Below, piece by piece: positions 7,069-15,833 of a stretch of 34,414 bases of DNA (position 1 is its first letter; each line of letters opens with the position of its first letter). The DNA is taken from NCBI GenBank assembly GCA_035506575.1, contig DATJPD010000117.1, forward strand, positions 1-34,414, written 5' to 3'. The translations under genes were made by a program, and so were the position numbers. Source of the stretch: DATJPD01 sp035506575. GTDB lineage: Bacteria; Pseudomonadota; Alphaproteobacteria; CACIAM-22H2. The notes under the pieces were generated by a model. It saw only the letters and a list, made by a program, of their open reading frames with translations, searched no databases and was not told where the DNA came from.

Positions 7069-8436
7069 ATGGCCACGGTGAACGCGGGGGCTCGTCTCGA
7101 TAGGCTGCCGATCTCGTCCTTTCATCGCCGCATCATGTGGCTGATCGGGGCCGGGATGTTCTTCGACGGGTTCGACCTGTACCTGCTCGGGCCGGTTCTG
7201 GGTGCTACGATCGCGACCAAGTTCGCCGTTCCGGCGCAGGCGCCGCTGTTCGTCTCGATGACCTTCATCGGGATGACGATCGGCGCACTGGTCACCGGGT
7301 TCGTCGGCGACCGCTATGGCCGCCGCTTCACCTACCAGGTGAACCTCGCGCTGTTCGGTCTCGCCTCGCTGGCCGGCGCGTTTGCTCCCAACATGGAGAC
7401 GCTGATCGGCCTGCGCTTCCTGATGGGTGCCGGGCTCGGCGCCGAGATCGTGGTGGGCTACGGCACGATGACCGAATTCGTGCCGCCGCAGTCGCGCGGC
7501 CGCTGGCTCGGCATGATGGCGTTCATCGTCGTGGCAGGCTTTCCCGCGACGGCGATCGCCGCGAACTTCCTCGTGCCGGCCTTCGGCTGGCGCGTGATGT
7601 TCGTGATCGCCGGCGTGGGCGCCTTGATCGTGTGGTATCTGCGCAAGGCGCTGCCGGAATCGCCGCGCTGGCTGGAGGCGCAGGGGCGCACCGATGAGGC
7701 GGAAGCCCTGATGAAGACGATCGAGGCCGAGGCCGCGGGCGGTGCGGCATTGCCGCCGGCCCAGCCCGTCGCACCCGCGGTGGCCCCGACCCTCGCCTCG
7801 CTTTTCAGTTCGGCCCTTCTGCCGCGGCTGGTCGTCGGCAGCATCGTGCTGATCGTGATCAACACCCTGATCTTCGGCTTCGTCACCAACATGCCGACCT
7901 TTTTCGTGCAGCAGGGGCGGACCCTGGGCTCCTCGCTCGGCCTCAACATGTTCATCTCGCTCGGGTCGCTGCCGGGCTGCGTGATCGGCGCCTGGGGGGC
8001 CGATTACTGGGGCCGCAAGCCGGTGATCATCGGCGCCTCGGCGCTCACGATCGTGGCGGCGTTCGTCTATCCCATCGTCACCGACCCGGCGCTGGTGGTC
8101 CTGGCCGGGCTCGGCCTGATCGTTCCGATCTACATCCTGACCGCGATCCTCTACGGCGTTTACACGGCCGAGATTTTCCCGACCGAAGTGCGCCTGACCG
8201 CGAACGGCCTGTGCAATTTCTTCGGGCGCGGGTTCACGGTCATCACGCCCTTCATCATCTTCCCGCTGTTCAAGGACTACGGCGTCCAGGGCGTCGTGTG
8301 GCTGATGATCGGGCTGCTGGCGCTGCAGATCGTGTCGGTGGCGCTGTGGGGCGTGGAGACACGCCAGCGCACCCTCGAGGACGTCGCGGGTGAAGCACCG
8401 AACGGACCGGCGGCGAGCCGCCGCGCCACCGCCTGA
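7069..8436 (+). CDS. MFS transporter, aromatic acid/metabolite:H+ symporter type
   Basis: Inner-membrane permease of 455 residues with about 12 predicted membrane helices. MFFDGFDLYLLGP in helix 1, GDRYGRR in the loop after helix 2, and PESPRWL after helix 6 are the signature of the sugar/aromatic acid:H+ symporter branch (AAHS/MHS-like); a second half-motif is ADYWGRKP. The central loop between helices 6 and 7 is Ala/Pro-rich. GGGGGAAG precedes the ATG. Placed directly after the crotonase, it probably imports the compound handled by the neighbouring oxygenase, SDR and hydrolase; this is inference from context. Confidence 0.9.
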   Translation: MATVNAGARLDRLPISSFHRRIMWLIGAGMFFDGFDLYLLGPVLGATIATKFAVPAQAPLFVSMTFIGMTIGALVTGFVGDRYGRRFTYQVNLALFGLASLAGAFAPNMETLIGLRFLMGAGLGAEIVVGYGTMTEFVPPQSRGRWLGMMAFIVVAGFPATAIAANFLVPAFGWRVMFVIAGVGALIVWYLRKALPESPRWLEAQGRTDEAEALMKTIEAEAAGGAALPPAQPVAPAVAPTLASLFSSALLPRLVVGSIVLIVINTLIFGFVTNMPTFFVQQGRTLGSSLGLNMFISLGSLPGCVIGAWGADYWGRKPVIIGASALTIVAAFVYPIVTDPALVVLAGLGLIVPIYILTAILYGVYTAEIFPTEVRLTANGLCNFFGRGFTVITPFIIFPLFKDYGVQGVVWLMIGLLALQIVSVALWGVETRQRTLEDVAGEAPNGPAASRRATA

Positions 8437-8457
8437 ACTGGCACGGACTCTACGCGG

Positions 8458-10098
8458 TCAGACGCTGCCCCACAGCAATTTGCCGCCGCTGCAGATGCGG
8501 AAGATGCGGATCAGCGCATGGCGGCTGCGCGGCACGAGGCCGAACACCGCGGCTGCGGCGACGATGCCGGTCGGCACGGCGGCCAGCAGGCCGGATTCGG
8601 CTGCGATGTCGTGCGGCAGGACGAAGGCGCGCAGGGCGAAAATGGCACCCGCAACGCCGCAGGCGGCCAGTATAGAGGGCAGGAGTGCCCGATAGACATC
8701 GGCGAGGTCCACCGGGCCGCGCCGCGCGGCAAGCCAGAACATGAGCGGCGCCCGGATTGCGAGTCCGCTGAGCGCCAGCGTGGCCGCGACCGTGGTGGCG
8801 CCGAAGGGTATGGCGCAGGCGATCACGATCATGCGCAAGGTGGCATCTATGGCGCCCGCGCGTACGAGCTCGGCCGCGCGCATCTGGGTCATGAACAAGA
8901 GCGCGCATGCGTCCATGACCGGCTGAGCGGCGGCGATCAGCGCGAACCAGGCGACCAGCGGGGCCGCCGCGATCCATTTGTGGCCGAACAGGATCTCGGT
9001 CGTCCAATATGAGGTGGCCAGGACGCCGGCCGCCGCCGGCATGGTGATCATCGCCAGCTTTTCCAGGATCTCGCCGAAGGCGCGGCGGTAGCGTTGCTCG
9101 TCGAGTGTCAACCGGCTCAAGGTCGGCATCGCGATCGAATAGAGCGGCAGCATGATGTTGTTGAGCGGCGATATGAGGAGCTTGGTCGCGCGGTCGTACA
9201 AGCCCAGGATGCTGGGTCCCCAGAACCAGCCGACCGCCATCTGGTCGACGCTGCGCGAGAACATGGCCATGAGGCTCGTGCCGGCGAGCGAGCCGCCGAA
9301 CCGCAGCAGGCTGCCGACACCCGGTGCGAAGGCCGGCCGCGACGGCCGCCAGCGGCAGAGGATCCAGCAGCCGGCCGTGATCAGCCCCGGGCTCACGAGG
9401 CGTTGGGCGACGAGCGCCCAGTAGCCGGCGCCACTGAGCGCAAGCGCGATCGCCAGGGCGAAGCTGACGATCTCGGCACTCGTTTCGAGCGTCGCCACCG
9501 CGGTGAACCGCATCTGCCGGCGCAACAGCGCCCAATGCTGCGAGCACAGGCCGTTGAACACGAAGCCGAGCGCCACCCAGCGCGTGATCGCCGTCAGTTC
9601 GGGCTGGTGATAGAACGCAGCGATCAGCGGTGCCGCGAGGAACAATGCCGCCGCCAGCAACGTGCCGGCAGCGAGGTTCACCCAAAACAGGGTGCTGATC
9701 TCGGCGTGCGCGAGGTCCGGTTTTTGGATCGTGGCGGCCGACAGTCCCAGGTCGCGCAACGGGTCGAGCACCGCGTAGAGAGCCGCGGTCATGGCGATCA
9801 GGCCGAAGGCGGCGGGCGGCAGGAGGCGGACCAGCACGACCACGGCGCCGAACTGCGCCAGGACCTTGAGGGCCTGCGCCGAGAACATGATGGCACCGCC
9901 GCGCGCCGAGCGCTGGCCGATATCGGTCAGCAAGTGGTCGGTGCGCAGCTCATGATGGTCCGCGGGCGTGCCGCTGGCTCTGGCGCGAAGGGCGGCACTC
10001 GCCGCTCGCTCCAGGTCGGGGCAAGGCTTCGCGTCCGGAGACGAAAGGCTCACGCAGAGAGGCTCGCTGCCGTGGGCAAAAGGGTCGCCGCCACTCAA
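8458..10098 (-). CDS. Lipopolysaccharide/exopolysaccharide flippase (Wzx/WzxC-like)
   Basis: Multi-helix membrane protein, 546 residues in the maximal frame. From about residue 60 it matches the polysaccharide transporter family: ARGGAIMFSAQALKVLAQFG and VRLLPPAAFGLIAMT in helix 1-2, SRSVDQMAVGWFWGPSILGLYDRA mid-protein, then further helices to the end. The family moves undecaprenyl-linked sugar units to the periplasm. The first 50 or so residues carry no membrane helix and the TTG at 10098 has no clear ribosome site, so the true start may be further in (for example GTG at 10053 or a TTG near 9936). No cognate polymerase gene is nearby. It converges with the MFS gene across 21 bases. Confidence 0.88.
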   Translation of the reverse strand: MSGGDPFAHGSEPLCVSLSSPDAKPCPDLERAASAALRARASGTPADHHELRTDHLLTDIGQRSARGGAIMFSAQALKVLAQFGAVVVLVRLLPPAAFGLIAMTAALYAVLDPLRDLGLSAATIQKPDLAHAEISTLFWVNLAAGTLLAAALFLAAPLIAAFYHQPELTAITRWVALGFVFNGLCSQHWALLRRQMRFTAVATLETSAEIVSFALAIALALSGAGYWALVAQRLVSPGLITAGCWILCRWRPSRPAFAPGVGSLLRFGGSLAGTSLMAMFSRSVDQMAVGWFWGPSILGLYDRATKLLISPLNNIMLPLYSIAMPTLSRLTLDEQRYRRAFGEILEKLAMITMPAAAGVLATSYWTTEILFGHKWIAAAPLVAWFALIAAAQPVMDACALLFMTQMRAAELVRAGAIDATLRMIVIACAIPFGATTVAATLALSGLAIRAPLMFWLAARRGPVDLADVYRALLPSILAACGVAGAIFALRAFVLPHDIAAESGLLAAVPTGIVAAAAVFGLVPRSRHALIRIFRICSGGKLLWGSV

Positions 10099-10184
10099 GC
10101 CGGGTTGGGCGGCCGGGGCCAGTGATCAGGCTGTGACAGCTTGTACCGCCGCCTGACGCAAGCCGGTCACGCGCCGCGGTACTC

Positions 10185-10871
10185 TCAGAGCGAGATTCCG
10201 AACACCTCGTCCAGGCCGTCACGGCCGGCGGGCGTGATGATCAAGGCGCGGCTGTTGCGCGCGCGCTCGGTCCAGCCGAGTGCCGCGCAGCGATCGGCGA
10301 TCGCCGCCCCCACCGAACCGGCCAGATGCGGCCGCCGCTCGCTCCAATCGAGGCACGACCGGCAAAAGACGCGCTTCCGCCGCTGGGCGGCTGCCAAGTC
10401 GACGCCGAAGCGGGTGAAAAACTCGACGCCCGGCTCGGTGACCTCCCCGCCCTCGTCCGACAGGATCACGTGGCCGCGCCCGCAGAGCGCGTCGGCGAGC
10501 CCCACGCCCAGCCGCCCGGCAATGTGGTCGTAACAGATGCGCGCGGTGCGCATCTGCTCGTCGAGCTTATGCGAGGGGCGCAAGCGGGGCGGCCCATGGG
10601 CGGCGACGGCGAAAATGCCTTCGAGCATCTGCCCGACCAGCGGCGTCGACAGCCGGAAATACCGGTGCCGGCCTTGCGGCACCACCGACAGCAGCCGGGC
10701 CTCCGTGAGCTTGGCCAAATGGCCGCTCGCCGTCTGGGGGGAGATATGCGCGGCATAGGCGAGTTCTTTGGCGGTCAGGGCGCGGCCGTCGAGCAGGGCG
10801 CACATGATGTTGGCGCGCGCCGGATCGCCGACGAGGGCCGCGACCTCCGCGAGATGCACTCCGAAATCCAT
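10185..10871 (-). CDS. ArsR family winged-helix regulator with C-terminal domain
   Basis: Transcription factor of 228 residues. The N-terminal 90 residues are an ArsR winged helix: VAALVGDPARANIMCALLDG, then the recognition helix in AHISPQTASGHLAKL and a wing at VPQGRHRYFRL. The long C-terminal part contains CYDHIAGRLGV and FCRSCLDWSERRPHLAG, shared by a subgroup of ArsR proteins of unknown ligand; the CxxC could bind metal, but this is not shown. It is encoded before the flippase on the same strand (86-base gap) and divergent from the DUF1127 gene. Targets are unknown. Confidence 0.9.
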   Translation of the reverse strand: MDFGVHLAEVAALVGDPARANIMCALLDGRALTAKELAYAAHISPQTASGHLAKLTEARLLSVVPQGRHRYFRLSTPLVGQMLEGIFAVAAHGPPRLRPSHKLDEQMRTARICYDHIAGRLGVGLADALCGRGHVILSDEGGEVTEPGVEFFTRFGVDLAAAQRRKRVFCRSCLDWSERRPHLAGSVGAAIADRCAALGWTERARNSRALIITPAGRDGLDEVFGISL

Positions 10872-10978
10872 GCTCGGAATCTAGTGCAGAACGGCCGTCC
10901 CTGCACCGGCCGACGCTACGGCGGGGGCCGTACGGTCGCGCCACGACAATCGGGCCGGGGACGCCCAGATTTGGCGCC

Positions 10979-11203
10979 ATGGCGACCGACACCACGGCCT
11001 CTTCGCAGGCCCGCCCGCTTTCGAGCGGCTGGCTCCCGACTCTGAAATGCCGTCTGGCCCGCCTCGCGAGCCGCCTGTGGCTTTGCCGGCAGGTCCAGCG
11101 GGAGCGAGCGCAGCTGCGGGCGTTGAGCAATCGGGAGCTGCGCGACATCGGCCTCAGCCGATGCGACGCTCTCGCGGAGGCCAGGAGGCCGTTCTGGCGC
11201 TAG
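10979..11203 (+). CDS. DUF1127 (YjiS-like) small protein
   Basis: A 74-residue basic protein. The C-terminal 40 residues fit DUF1127: RERAQLRALSNRELRDIGLSR, then a short tail ending in RPFWR. Small DUF1127 proteins in alphaproteobacteria have been linked to RNA binding and turnover and to phosphate signalling, so a regulatory role is possible. The N-terminal 30 residues are an extra low-complexity arm. The ribosome site is weak. Its TAG stop overlaps the stop of the convergent glycosyltransferase in a shared CTAG (11200-11203). Confidence 0.85.
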   Translation: MATDTTASSQARPLSSGWLPTLKCRLARLASRLWLCRQVQRERAQLRALSNRELRDIGLSRCDALAEARRPFWR

Positions 11204-12474
11204 AGACCGGGTCGGATGTGATCGAGGAGGCGGACGAATCCGGCGCGCCATGCCTCGATCCCGTGCTCCCGCAGCGCGTGCTGGCGCGCCGCCTGGCCGA
11301 TCCTCAGCCGGCGCTCCTTGTTCTCGACCAGCTGCTCCATGACCCGGAAGAGGTTCCCGGCGAAGGCGCCCAAGGACTTGCCGAACACCGGCTCGAACGT
11401 CTGGTGCAGGAATCCGATGTCGTCGTACCAAGCGGTCTTGCCGCGGCGACCCTCGACCACGAGCCCCGTCTCGTCGTGGCGCACATATTCGTCGTTGCCG
11501 GGTGCGTCCGACACCACGACGGGGAGCCCGCAATACATCGCCCGCAGGATCGACAGCGCGTGCAGTCCGACCGAAGGGATGAGGAACACATCGGCCGCGA
11601 GCATGAGATCGACCAGCTCGTCGTCGCTGACCCGCGTCTCGATGATGTGGACGTTGGGCAGCCTGCGCGCGAACTCGGCGAAGCCCTCGCCGTAAAACGA
11701 GACCGGCAGTTTCGAGAGGATGATCAGGCGCGCGCTCGGATGTTTTGCGACCAGCTCGATGAAGGCGCCGAGCACGTCGGCGCCGCCGCGCAGGATGAAG
11801 CTGCCCTCCTCCTGCGACCAGGAGTTGGTGAAAAGGAAGGTCGTGCCGTTGCTCTGGCCGCGCGCTTGCTGCCGCTCGGCGATCTTCCTGGTCGCCGCCG
11901 CCGAGAATTCGAGCCCGAGCGGAATGTGATGGACCTTGGCTGCGAGCGCTTCGCTGTCGAACAGCACCGGCAGGAATTCGTGAGTGTGGCGGAGATGGGA
12001 GAAGACGGCGCGGCAGGCTGGTGCCTCCAGCAGCTGTTTCACCATCCGATAGGCTGGGACCTCGCGGATCTTCACGTTCGCCGAGGTGCCGTGCCACACG
12101 AAGGGGGCAAACAGCGTGATCAGCTCCTCGATATGCAGGATCCACGGCTTAACGCCGAGGGTGAGCGGGGCCGTGTGCAGGAAATGAAGATCGCAGGGGG
12201 CCAGCATCATGGCCTGCGTCTGCAGGCCGCGAGAGACGATGAACTCTTCGACCAGCTCTGCCGACGGCGCGGGGGTGAGCGCCTGCAGCTGGCCGCGCAA
12301 GGTGGCTGCGGCCGCGTTCGCCTGCTTGAGATGCGCTGCATCGGCCGGCGACAACGTGAAGTCGAAGCGATAGCCGGGGTAGGCCGCGATCAGGCTCGAC
12401 GGCAGCGGGTGATCGCCGTTGAACCGGTGCAGGCCCGGGGCGTTCCACGGCACCCCGACTCGGATATCGCTCAT
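11200..12474 (-). CDS. Glycosyltransferase, GT4-like (GT-B fold)
   Basis: Cytoplasmic or membrane-associated sugar transferase of 424 residues. The C-terminal half holds the GT4 donor-binding region: SVGLHALSILRAMYCGLPVVVSDAPG, with DETGLVVEG after it; ARLIILSKLP and LPNVHIIETRVSDDELVDLMLAADVFL are the preceding Rossmann strands. The N-terminal half (acceptor side) is divergent and I could not assign the acceptor. The nearby flippase suggests surface glycan, but the genes are not adjacent. Ends in a CTAG overlap with the DUF1127 gene. Confidence 0.85.
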   Translation of the reverse strand: MSDIRVGVPWNAPGLHRFNGDHPLPSSLIAAYPGYRFDFTLSPADAAHLKQANAAAATLRGQLQALTPAPSAELVEEFIVSRGLQTQAMMLAPCDLHFLHTAPLTLGVKPWILHIEELITLFAPFVWHGTSANVKIREVPAYRMVKQLLEAPACRAVFSHLRHTHEFLPVLFDSEALAAKVHHIPLGLEFSAAATRKIAERQQARGQSNGTTFLFTNSWSQEEGSFILRGGADVLGAFIELVAKHPSARLIILSKLPVSFYGEGFAEFARRLPNVHIIETRVSDDELVDLMLAADVFLIPSVGLHALSILRAMYCGLPVVVSDAPGNDEYVRHDETGLVVEGRRGKTAWYDDIGFLHQTFEPVFGKSLGAFAGNLFRVMEQLVENKERRLRIGQAARQHALREHGIEAWRAGFVRLLDHIRPGL

Positions 12475-12537
12475 CCGCCCAGTCTAGCGCGCCGGTGCCG
12501 GCACCGGTACCGCCGCGCCGCAGGCGCCGGAGCGGGG

Positions 12538-13332
12538 TTAAGCGATCGTGCGCACGATGCCGCCCTCGACCCGCAGGGCGGCGCCATTGGTGGCCGAGGC
12601 CTCTTTCGAAGCGACATAGACGACCATGTTCGCCACCTCCTCGACCGAGGCGAAGCGCTGTAAAAGCGAGGTCGGCCGGTGCTCCTTGACGAATGAGGCG
12701 GCAAGCGCGTCGGTCGATTTTCCCGCCTCGCGCGCCATGGCGGCGAGGAATGGTTCGACACCGTCCGAGCGCGTGGGTCCCGGCAGCACGCTGTTGACCG
12801 TGACCCCCGTCCCGGCGGTCAGCTCGGCCAAGCCCCGCGAAATCGCAAGCTGGGCGGTCTTGGTCGTGCCGTAGTGGATCATCTCCTTCGGAATGTGCAG
12901 CGCCGATTCCGACGAGATGAAGACGATGCGGCCCCAGTTGCGCGTCAGCATCGCCGGCATGTAGGCGCGCGACAGCCGGACACCGGACATGACGTTGGTC
13001 TCGAAGAACCGTATCCACTCGGCATCGCTGATGCCAAAGAAGTCCTTGGGCTCGAAGATGCCGGCGTTGTTGACCAGGATGTCGACCTGGGGAACGGCCT
13101 TCACGAGGGCTTCACAGCCCGCGGCAGTCGATATGTCCGCGGCGACCCCTTCGATGCGGCGGCCCGGTAGCGCCTGGCGCAGCCGGGCTGCTGCCGCATC
13201 CACGGTGGCGGCTTTGCGGCCGTTGATGACCACCGCAGCACCCGACCCCGCCAATCCTTGCGCGATCGCGAAGCCGATGCCGGCGGTCGAGCCGGTCACG
13301 AGAGCCGTCTTGCCGGACAGATCGATGTTCAT
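12538..13332 (-). CDS. Short-chain dehydrogenase/reductase (SDR)
   Basis: Classical SDR of 264 residues: cofactor motif TGSTAGIG, NNAG (ILVNNAGIF), catalytic Ser in VFISSES, and Tyr/Lys in YGTTK. The ATG at 13332 has GAGGAAG at good distance, and the Rossmann fold starts at once (MNIDLSGKTALVTG). The frame remains open far upstream, but that part is an off-frame reading of the MFS gene. The C-terminal end (TNGAALRVEGGIVRTIA) replaces the usual VDGG with VEGG. It lies behind the MFS exporter on the same strand, about 50 bases away. Substrate unknown. Confidence 0.92.
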   Translation of the reverse strand: MNIDLSGKTALVTGSTAGIGFAIAQGLAGSGAAVVINGRKAATVDAAAARLRQALPGRRIEGVAADISTAAGCEALVKAVPQVDILVNNAGIFEPKDFFGISDAEWIRFFETNVMSGVRLSRAYMPAMLTRNWGRIVFISSESALHIPKEMIHYGTTKTAQLAISRGLAELTAGTGVTVNSVLPGPTRSDGVEPFLAAMAREAGKSTDALAASFVKEHRPTSLLQRFASVEEVANMVVYVASKEASATNGAALRVEGGIVRTIA

Positions 13333-13385
13333 GACAGATCTTCCTCGAGCGTGCCCTTGCCATTTAGGCGGCCTCTGGCCCACGG

Positions 13386-14639
13386 TCAATCGGCGCTCGA
13401 CACTCCCACGGCGGCCGGCCGGATGCTGAATGTCAGAAGCCCGGTGATGAGGGCCAGCAGCACGCCGGCGCTGAGGGCCAGCGACCAGTGAATGCCGAGC
13501 ATGCCGCCGACGACGCCGACCGTCACGCCGCTGAAGGCCCGCAAGCCCAAGGCGCCCATGCCATAGAGGCCGATCACGCGGCCGCGGATCTCGGCCGGTG
13601 CGTGGATCTGTACGAGGGCCTGGGCCATGGCGCTGAACGACAGCTCCAGGAAGCCCGCGGCGAACAGCAGGAAAAGTGCGACCGGATAACTGCGGGCCGT
13701 GGCGAACGCGCCGATGGCGATGCACCACAGCATCGCGAGGATGAAGGCGGTGCGCGTGCGCGGCTGCAGCAATCCGCGGGTCTCGAGGAGGATGCCGGCG
13801 ATGAAGGCGCCGGTCGCATCGGCGGCCAGCAGCATGCTGTAGAGCGGCCCGGCATCGCCGTGGCCGAGATCGCGTGCGAACTCCGGCATCTGCGCCTGGT
13901 AGGCGTTGCCGACCAGGAGCGCGTATCCGCCGGCGAGCACGATCATCGAGGCGACGATGCGGTTGCCGGCCACGTCGCGGACGGTCTGGACGATATCGGC
14001 GAAGCCGCGGATGGCCCGCCGCGGCGCGGGCGCTCCGGCACGGAAGCGCGGGCCGTAGGGTGCCTTCCACAGCCACAGCACCAGCGGCAGATAGATCAGG
14101 ACGTTCAGCATCAGCCCGTGCGCGGGGCCGAACAAGAGCAGGATTCCGCCGCCGACCGCAGGGCCGGCCAAAAGGCCCAGATACCGGCCGGTGGCGTTGA
14201 GGCGCACGGCGCTCGGCAGCTGCGTGGGCCCGACGATATCGTGGATCAGGAGCTGGCTCGGCGTGTTCCAGAACAGGCTGCCTATGCCGTGGATGATGAG
14301 GATCACCACCGCGTGCCACATCTGCAGACTTTCGGTCAGGAACAGAAGGCTCCAGGACAGGGATGCGGCCATGAAGCAGAGCATGCCGATCTGGATGAGG
14401 CGCCGCGGGTCGAGCCGGTCGGCGAGGGCGCCCATCGGCACGCCGAACAGCAGCATCGGCAGCCAATGCGACAGGATCGCGAAGCCGCCGAGGGCCGGCG
14501 CGTGAAATTTCTGGAAGATGATCCAGTAGCTGATCACGTGCTCGATGCTGTCGGCCATCATGGCGAGTGCCGAGCAGGTGAAATAGGCGCGGAACCCCGG
14601 ATGCCGAAGTGCGGCGAACGATTGCGGTTGTGTGCTCAC
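13386..14639 (-). CDS. MFS exporter (MFS_3, EntS-like)
   Basis: Inner-membrane transporter of 417 residues with about 12 helices. FGVPMGALADRLDPRRLIQIGM is the loop 2-3 signature and IRGRVIGLYGMGALGLRAFSGVTVG the matching second-half motif, as in the MFS_3 branch that includes the enterobactin exporter EntS and macrolide pumps. GTG start at 14639 is supported by AGGGGAAA five bases upstream. It follows the PadR gene on the same strand after 74 bases, so the exporter is the most likely PadR target besides PadR itself. The exported compound is unknown. Confidence 0.88.
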   Translation of the reverse strand: MSTQPQSFAALRHPGFRAYFTCSALAMMADSIEHVISYWIIFQKFHAPALGGFAILSHWLPMLLFGVPMGALADRLDPRRLIQIGMLCFMAASLSWSLLFLTESLQMWHAVVILIIHGIGSLFWNTPSQLLIHDIVGPTQLPSAVRLNATGRYLGLLAGPAVGGGILLLFGPAHGLMLNVLIYLPLVLWLWKAPYGPRFRAGAPAPRRAIRGFADIVQTVRDVAGNRIVASMIVLAGGYALLVGNAYQAQMPEFARDLGHGDAGPLYSMLLAADATGAFIAGILLETRGLLQPRTRTAFILAMLWCIAIGAFATARSYPVALFLLFAAGFLELSFSAMAQALVQIHAPAEIRGRVIGLYGMGALGLRAFSGVTVGVVGGMLGIHWSLALSAGVLLALITGLLTFSIRPAAVGVSSAD

Positions 14640-14713
14640 GAATTTCCCCTGACGGGCGGCGCCGGCCCGTCTCCAGTGACGGAGTGGCGCCGCCCGGACC
14701 CTAACGTTTTATC

Positions 14714-15289
14714 TCAGCCGCGCTCAATAGCCGCAGCAGCCGCGTCGATCGCGGCCGTGATGTCGCGCACCTGCTGCTCGGAGAGCGGTCCTTTGCCGAG
14801 CCGCATCGAGAGGGCGAGCCGGAAATTGTGCACCGCTCGCCGGATCTCCGGCGCCGGTCCGCCGCCATAGGCGCGGGTGACCTCGGCCATGCGCGCCAGC
14901 ACTTCGTCGAGAGTCGCCTTGTTCTCGGCGAGGAAGGTGCGGCCCGCGTCGGTGATCTCGCAGATCTTCTTGCTGCCGTCTTCAGCCGCCAGCACGCGCA
15001 CGTAGCCCAGATCCTCGAGCAGAGTGAGCGTCGGGTAGATCACGCCCGGGCTCGGGCTGTACTGCCCGCCGAACTGCTCCTCGATCGCCTTGATGATCTC
15101 GTAGCCGTGGCGCGGCTTCTCGGCCAGCAAGTGCAGGATGACGAACCGCAAATCGCCTTGTTCGAAATGCCGGCGCAGGCCGAAGCCGCGGCCCATCCGG
15201 CCGCCGCGGTGCCGGAACATCCGGCCGCCTTCGAATCCGCCGCGGGCACAACGATCGCCGCGATGACGTCCTAAGTGGTTACCAAACAT
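14714..15289 (-). CDS. PadR family regulator, YqjI-like
   Basis: DNA-binding regulator of 191 residues. The winged helix (about 43-110) reads GDLRFVILHLLAEKPRHGYEIIKAIEEQF, then PSPGVIYPTLTLLEDLGYV, followed by a C-terminal dimerisation helix region. The first 40 residues are rich in Gly, Arg and His with one Cys, the position of the metal-binding arm of E. coli YqjI, a nickel-responsive repressor; the arm here has far fewer Cys/His, so metal sensing is uncertain. AAGGA lies upstream of the ATG. An AT-rich palindromic operator (15310-15348) lies 20-60 bases upstream, pointing to autorepression. Likely controls the MFS exporter downstream. Confidence 0.92.
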   Translation of the reverse strand: MFGNHLGRHRGDRCARGGFEGGRMFRHRGGRMGRGFGLRRHFEQGDLRFVILHLLAEKPRHGYEIIKAIEEQFGGQYSPSPGVIYPTLTLLEDLGYVRVLAAEDGSKKICEITDAGRTFLAENKATLDEVLARMAEVTRAYGGGPAPEIRRAVHNFRLALSMRLGKGPLSEQQVRDITAAIDAAAAAIERG

Positions 15290-15599
15290 ACGTATTTTCC
15301 TTCTAACTAGATATATCGTTCGATATATCGAAGTTAAAGATATATCTTAATTGTATCGATGTCAAGGCGCTGGGTTCACTGTCACTCCGGAAAACCGATC
15401 AACGGATCAACAGTCCCACTTAACCAATTGACCAGACTGATATTTTGCTCGATCTCGGCGCGTCAACACCCCCGCAACACCGCGCAACAGATCAACGCCT
15501 CCCTACGGCGTTCTTGACCGCCCGTCCGTCGCGGGTATCTTCGGCGCCCCGAATCACCAGCCGGCGCCGCGCGACCCGCGACCCCACAAAGGAGACATC
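15290..15599. other. Intergenic control region, PadR side and small-protein side
   Basis: About 310 bases without a gene between divergent PadR and the 36-residue protein. The left 60 bases are much more AT-rich than the rest of the window and hold the palindromic operator. Further right GATCAAC occurs at 15397, 15405 and 15490. No convincing sigma-70 hexamer pair was found for the rightward gene. Confidence 0.6.
15310..15348. promoter_or_regulatory. Palindromic PadR operator candidate
   Basis: GATATATCG-TT-CGATATATC (15310-15329) is a perfect inverted repeat with 9-bp arms. Eight bases further lies a second perfect palindrome, AAGATATATCTT (15337-15348), sharing the GATATATC core. The pair sits directly upstream of padR in an otherwise GC-rich region. 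Confidence 0.7.
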
Positions 15600-15710
15600 A
15601 TGAAAAAGGCACACCGCAAAGGCACGGCAAGAAAGAAGCGCCGCGAGCGGGAACTGCGCCGCGAGCAGATTGCCCAACGTCTCAGCGCGCGCAAATCGGC
15701 CAAGGCCTAG
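15600..15710 (+). CDS. Very basic 36-residue protein
   Basis: A short open frame with a near-perfect ribosome site (AAAGGAG, seven bases before the ATG). The 36 residues include 7 Lys and 9 Arg against 3 Glu, begin MKKAHRKGTARKK and end SARKSAKA; the middle (about 13-30) should form one charged helix. I do not recognise the family. Charge and size resemble ribosomal or nucleic-acid-binding small proteins. It lies 123 bases before an eRF1-like gene on the same strand; between them is a weak hairpin (GGCGC-TTA-GCGCC near 15747-15759). Strength of the ribosome site is the main argument that it is translated. Confidence 0.6.
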   Translation: MKKAHRKGTARKKRRERELRREQIAQRLSARKSAKA

Positions 15711-15833
15711 CGTCTCATCATCAGCGGCAAGAGGCCGGGTCCCGTGGGCGCTTAGCGCCTTGATCTGGCGCAATGCGGCGGCCGCTCGGGCAATCTACGA
15801 AGGGCCAACCGAATGCGAGTCAAGGAGTTGGCC

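Noticed and set aside
13333..14466. Upstream extension of the SDR frame on the reverse strand
   Set aside because: It is an off-frame reading of the MFS exporter gene; the SDR begins at 13332 with its own ribosome site.
15397..15496. Repeated GATCAAC between PadR and the 36-residue gene
   Set aside because: Seven bases, irregular spacing, no dyad; likely chance.
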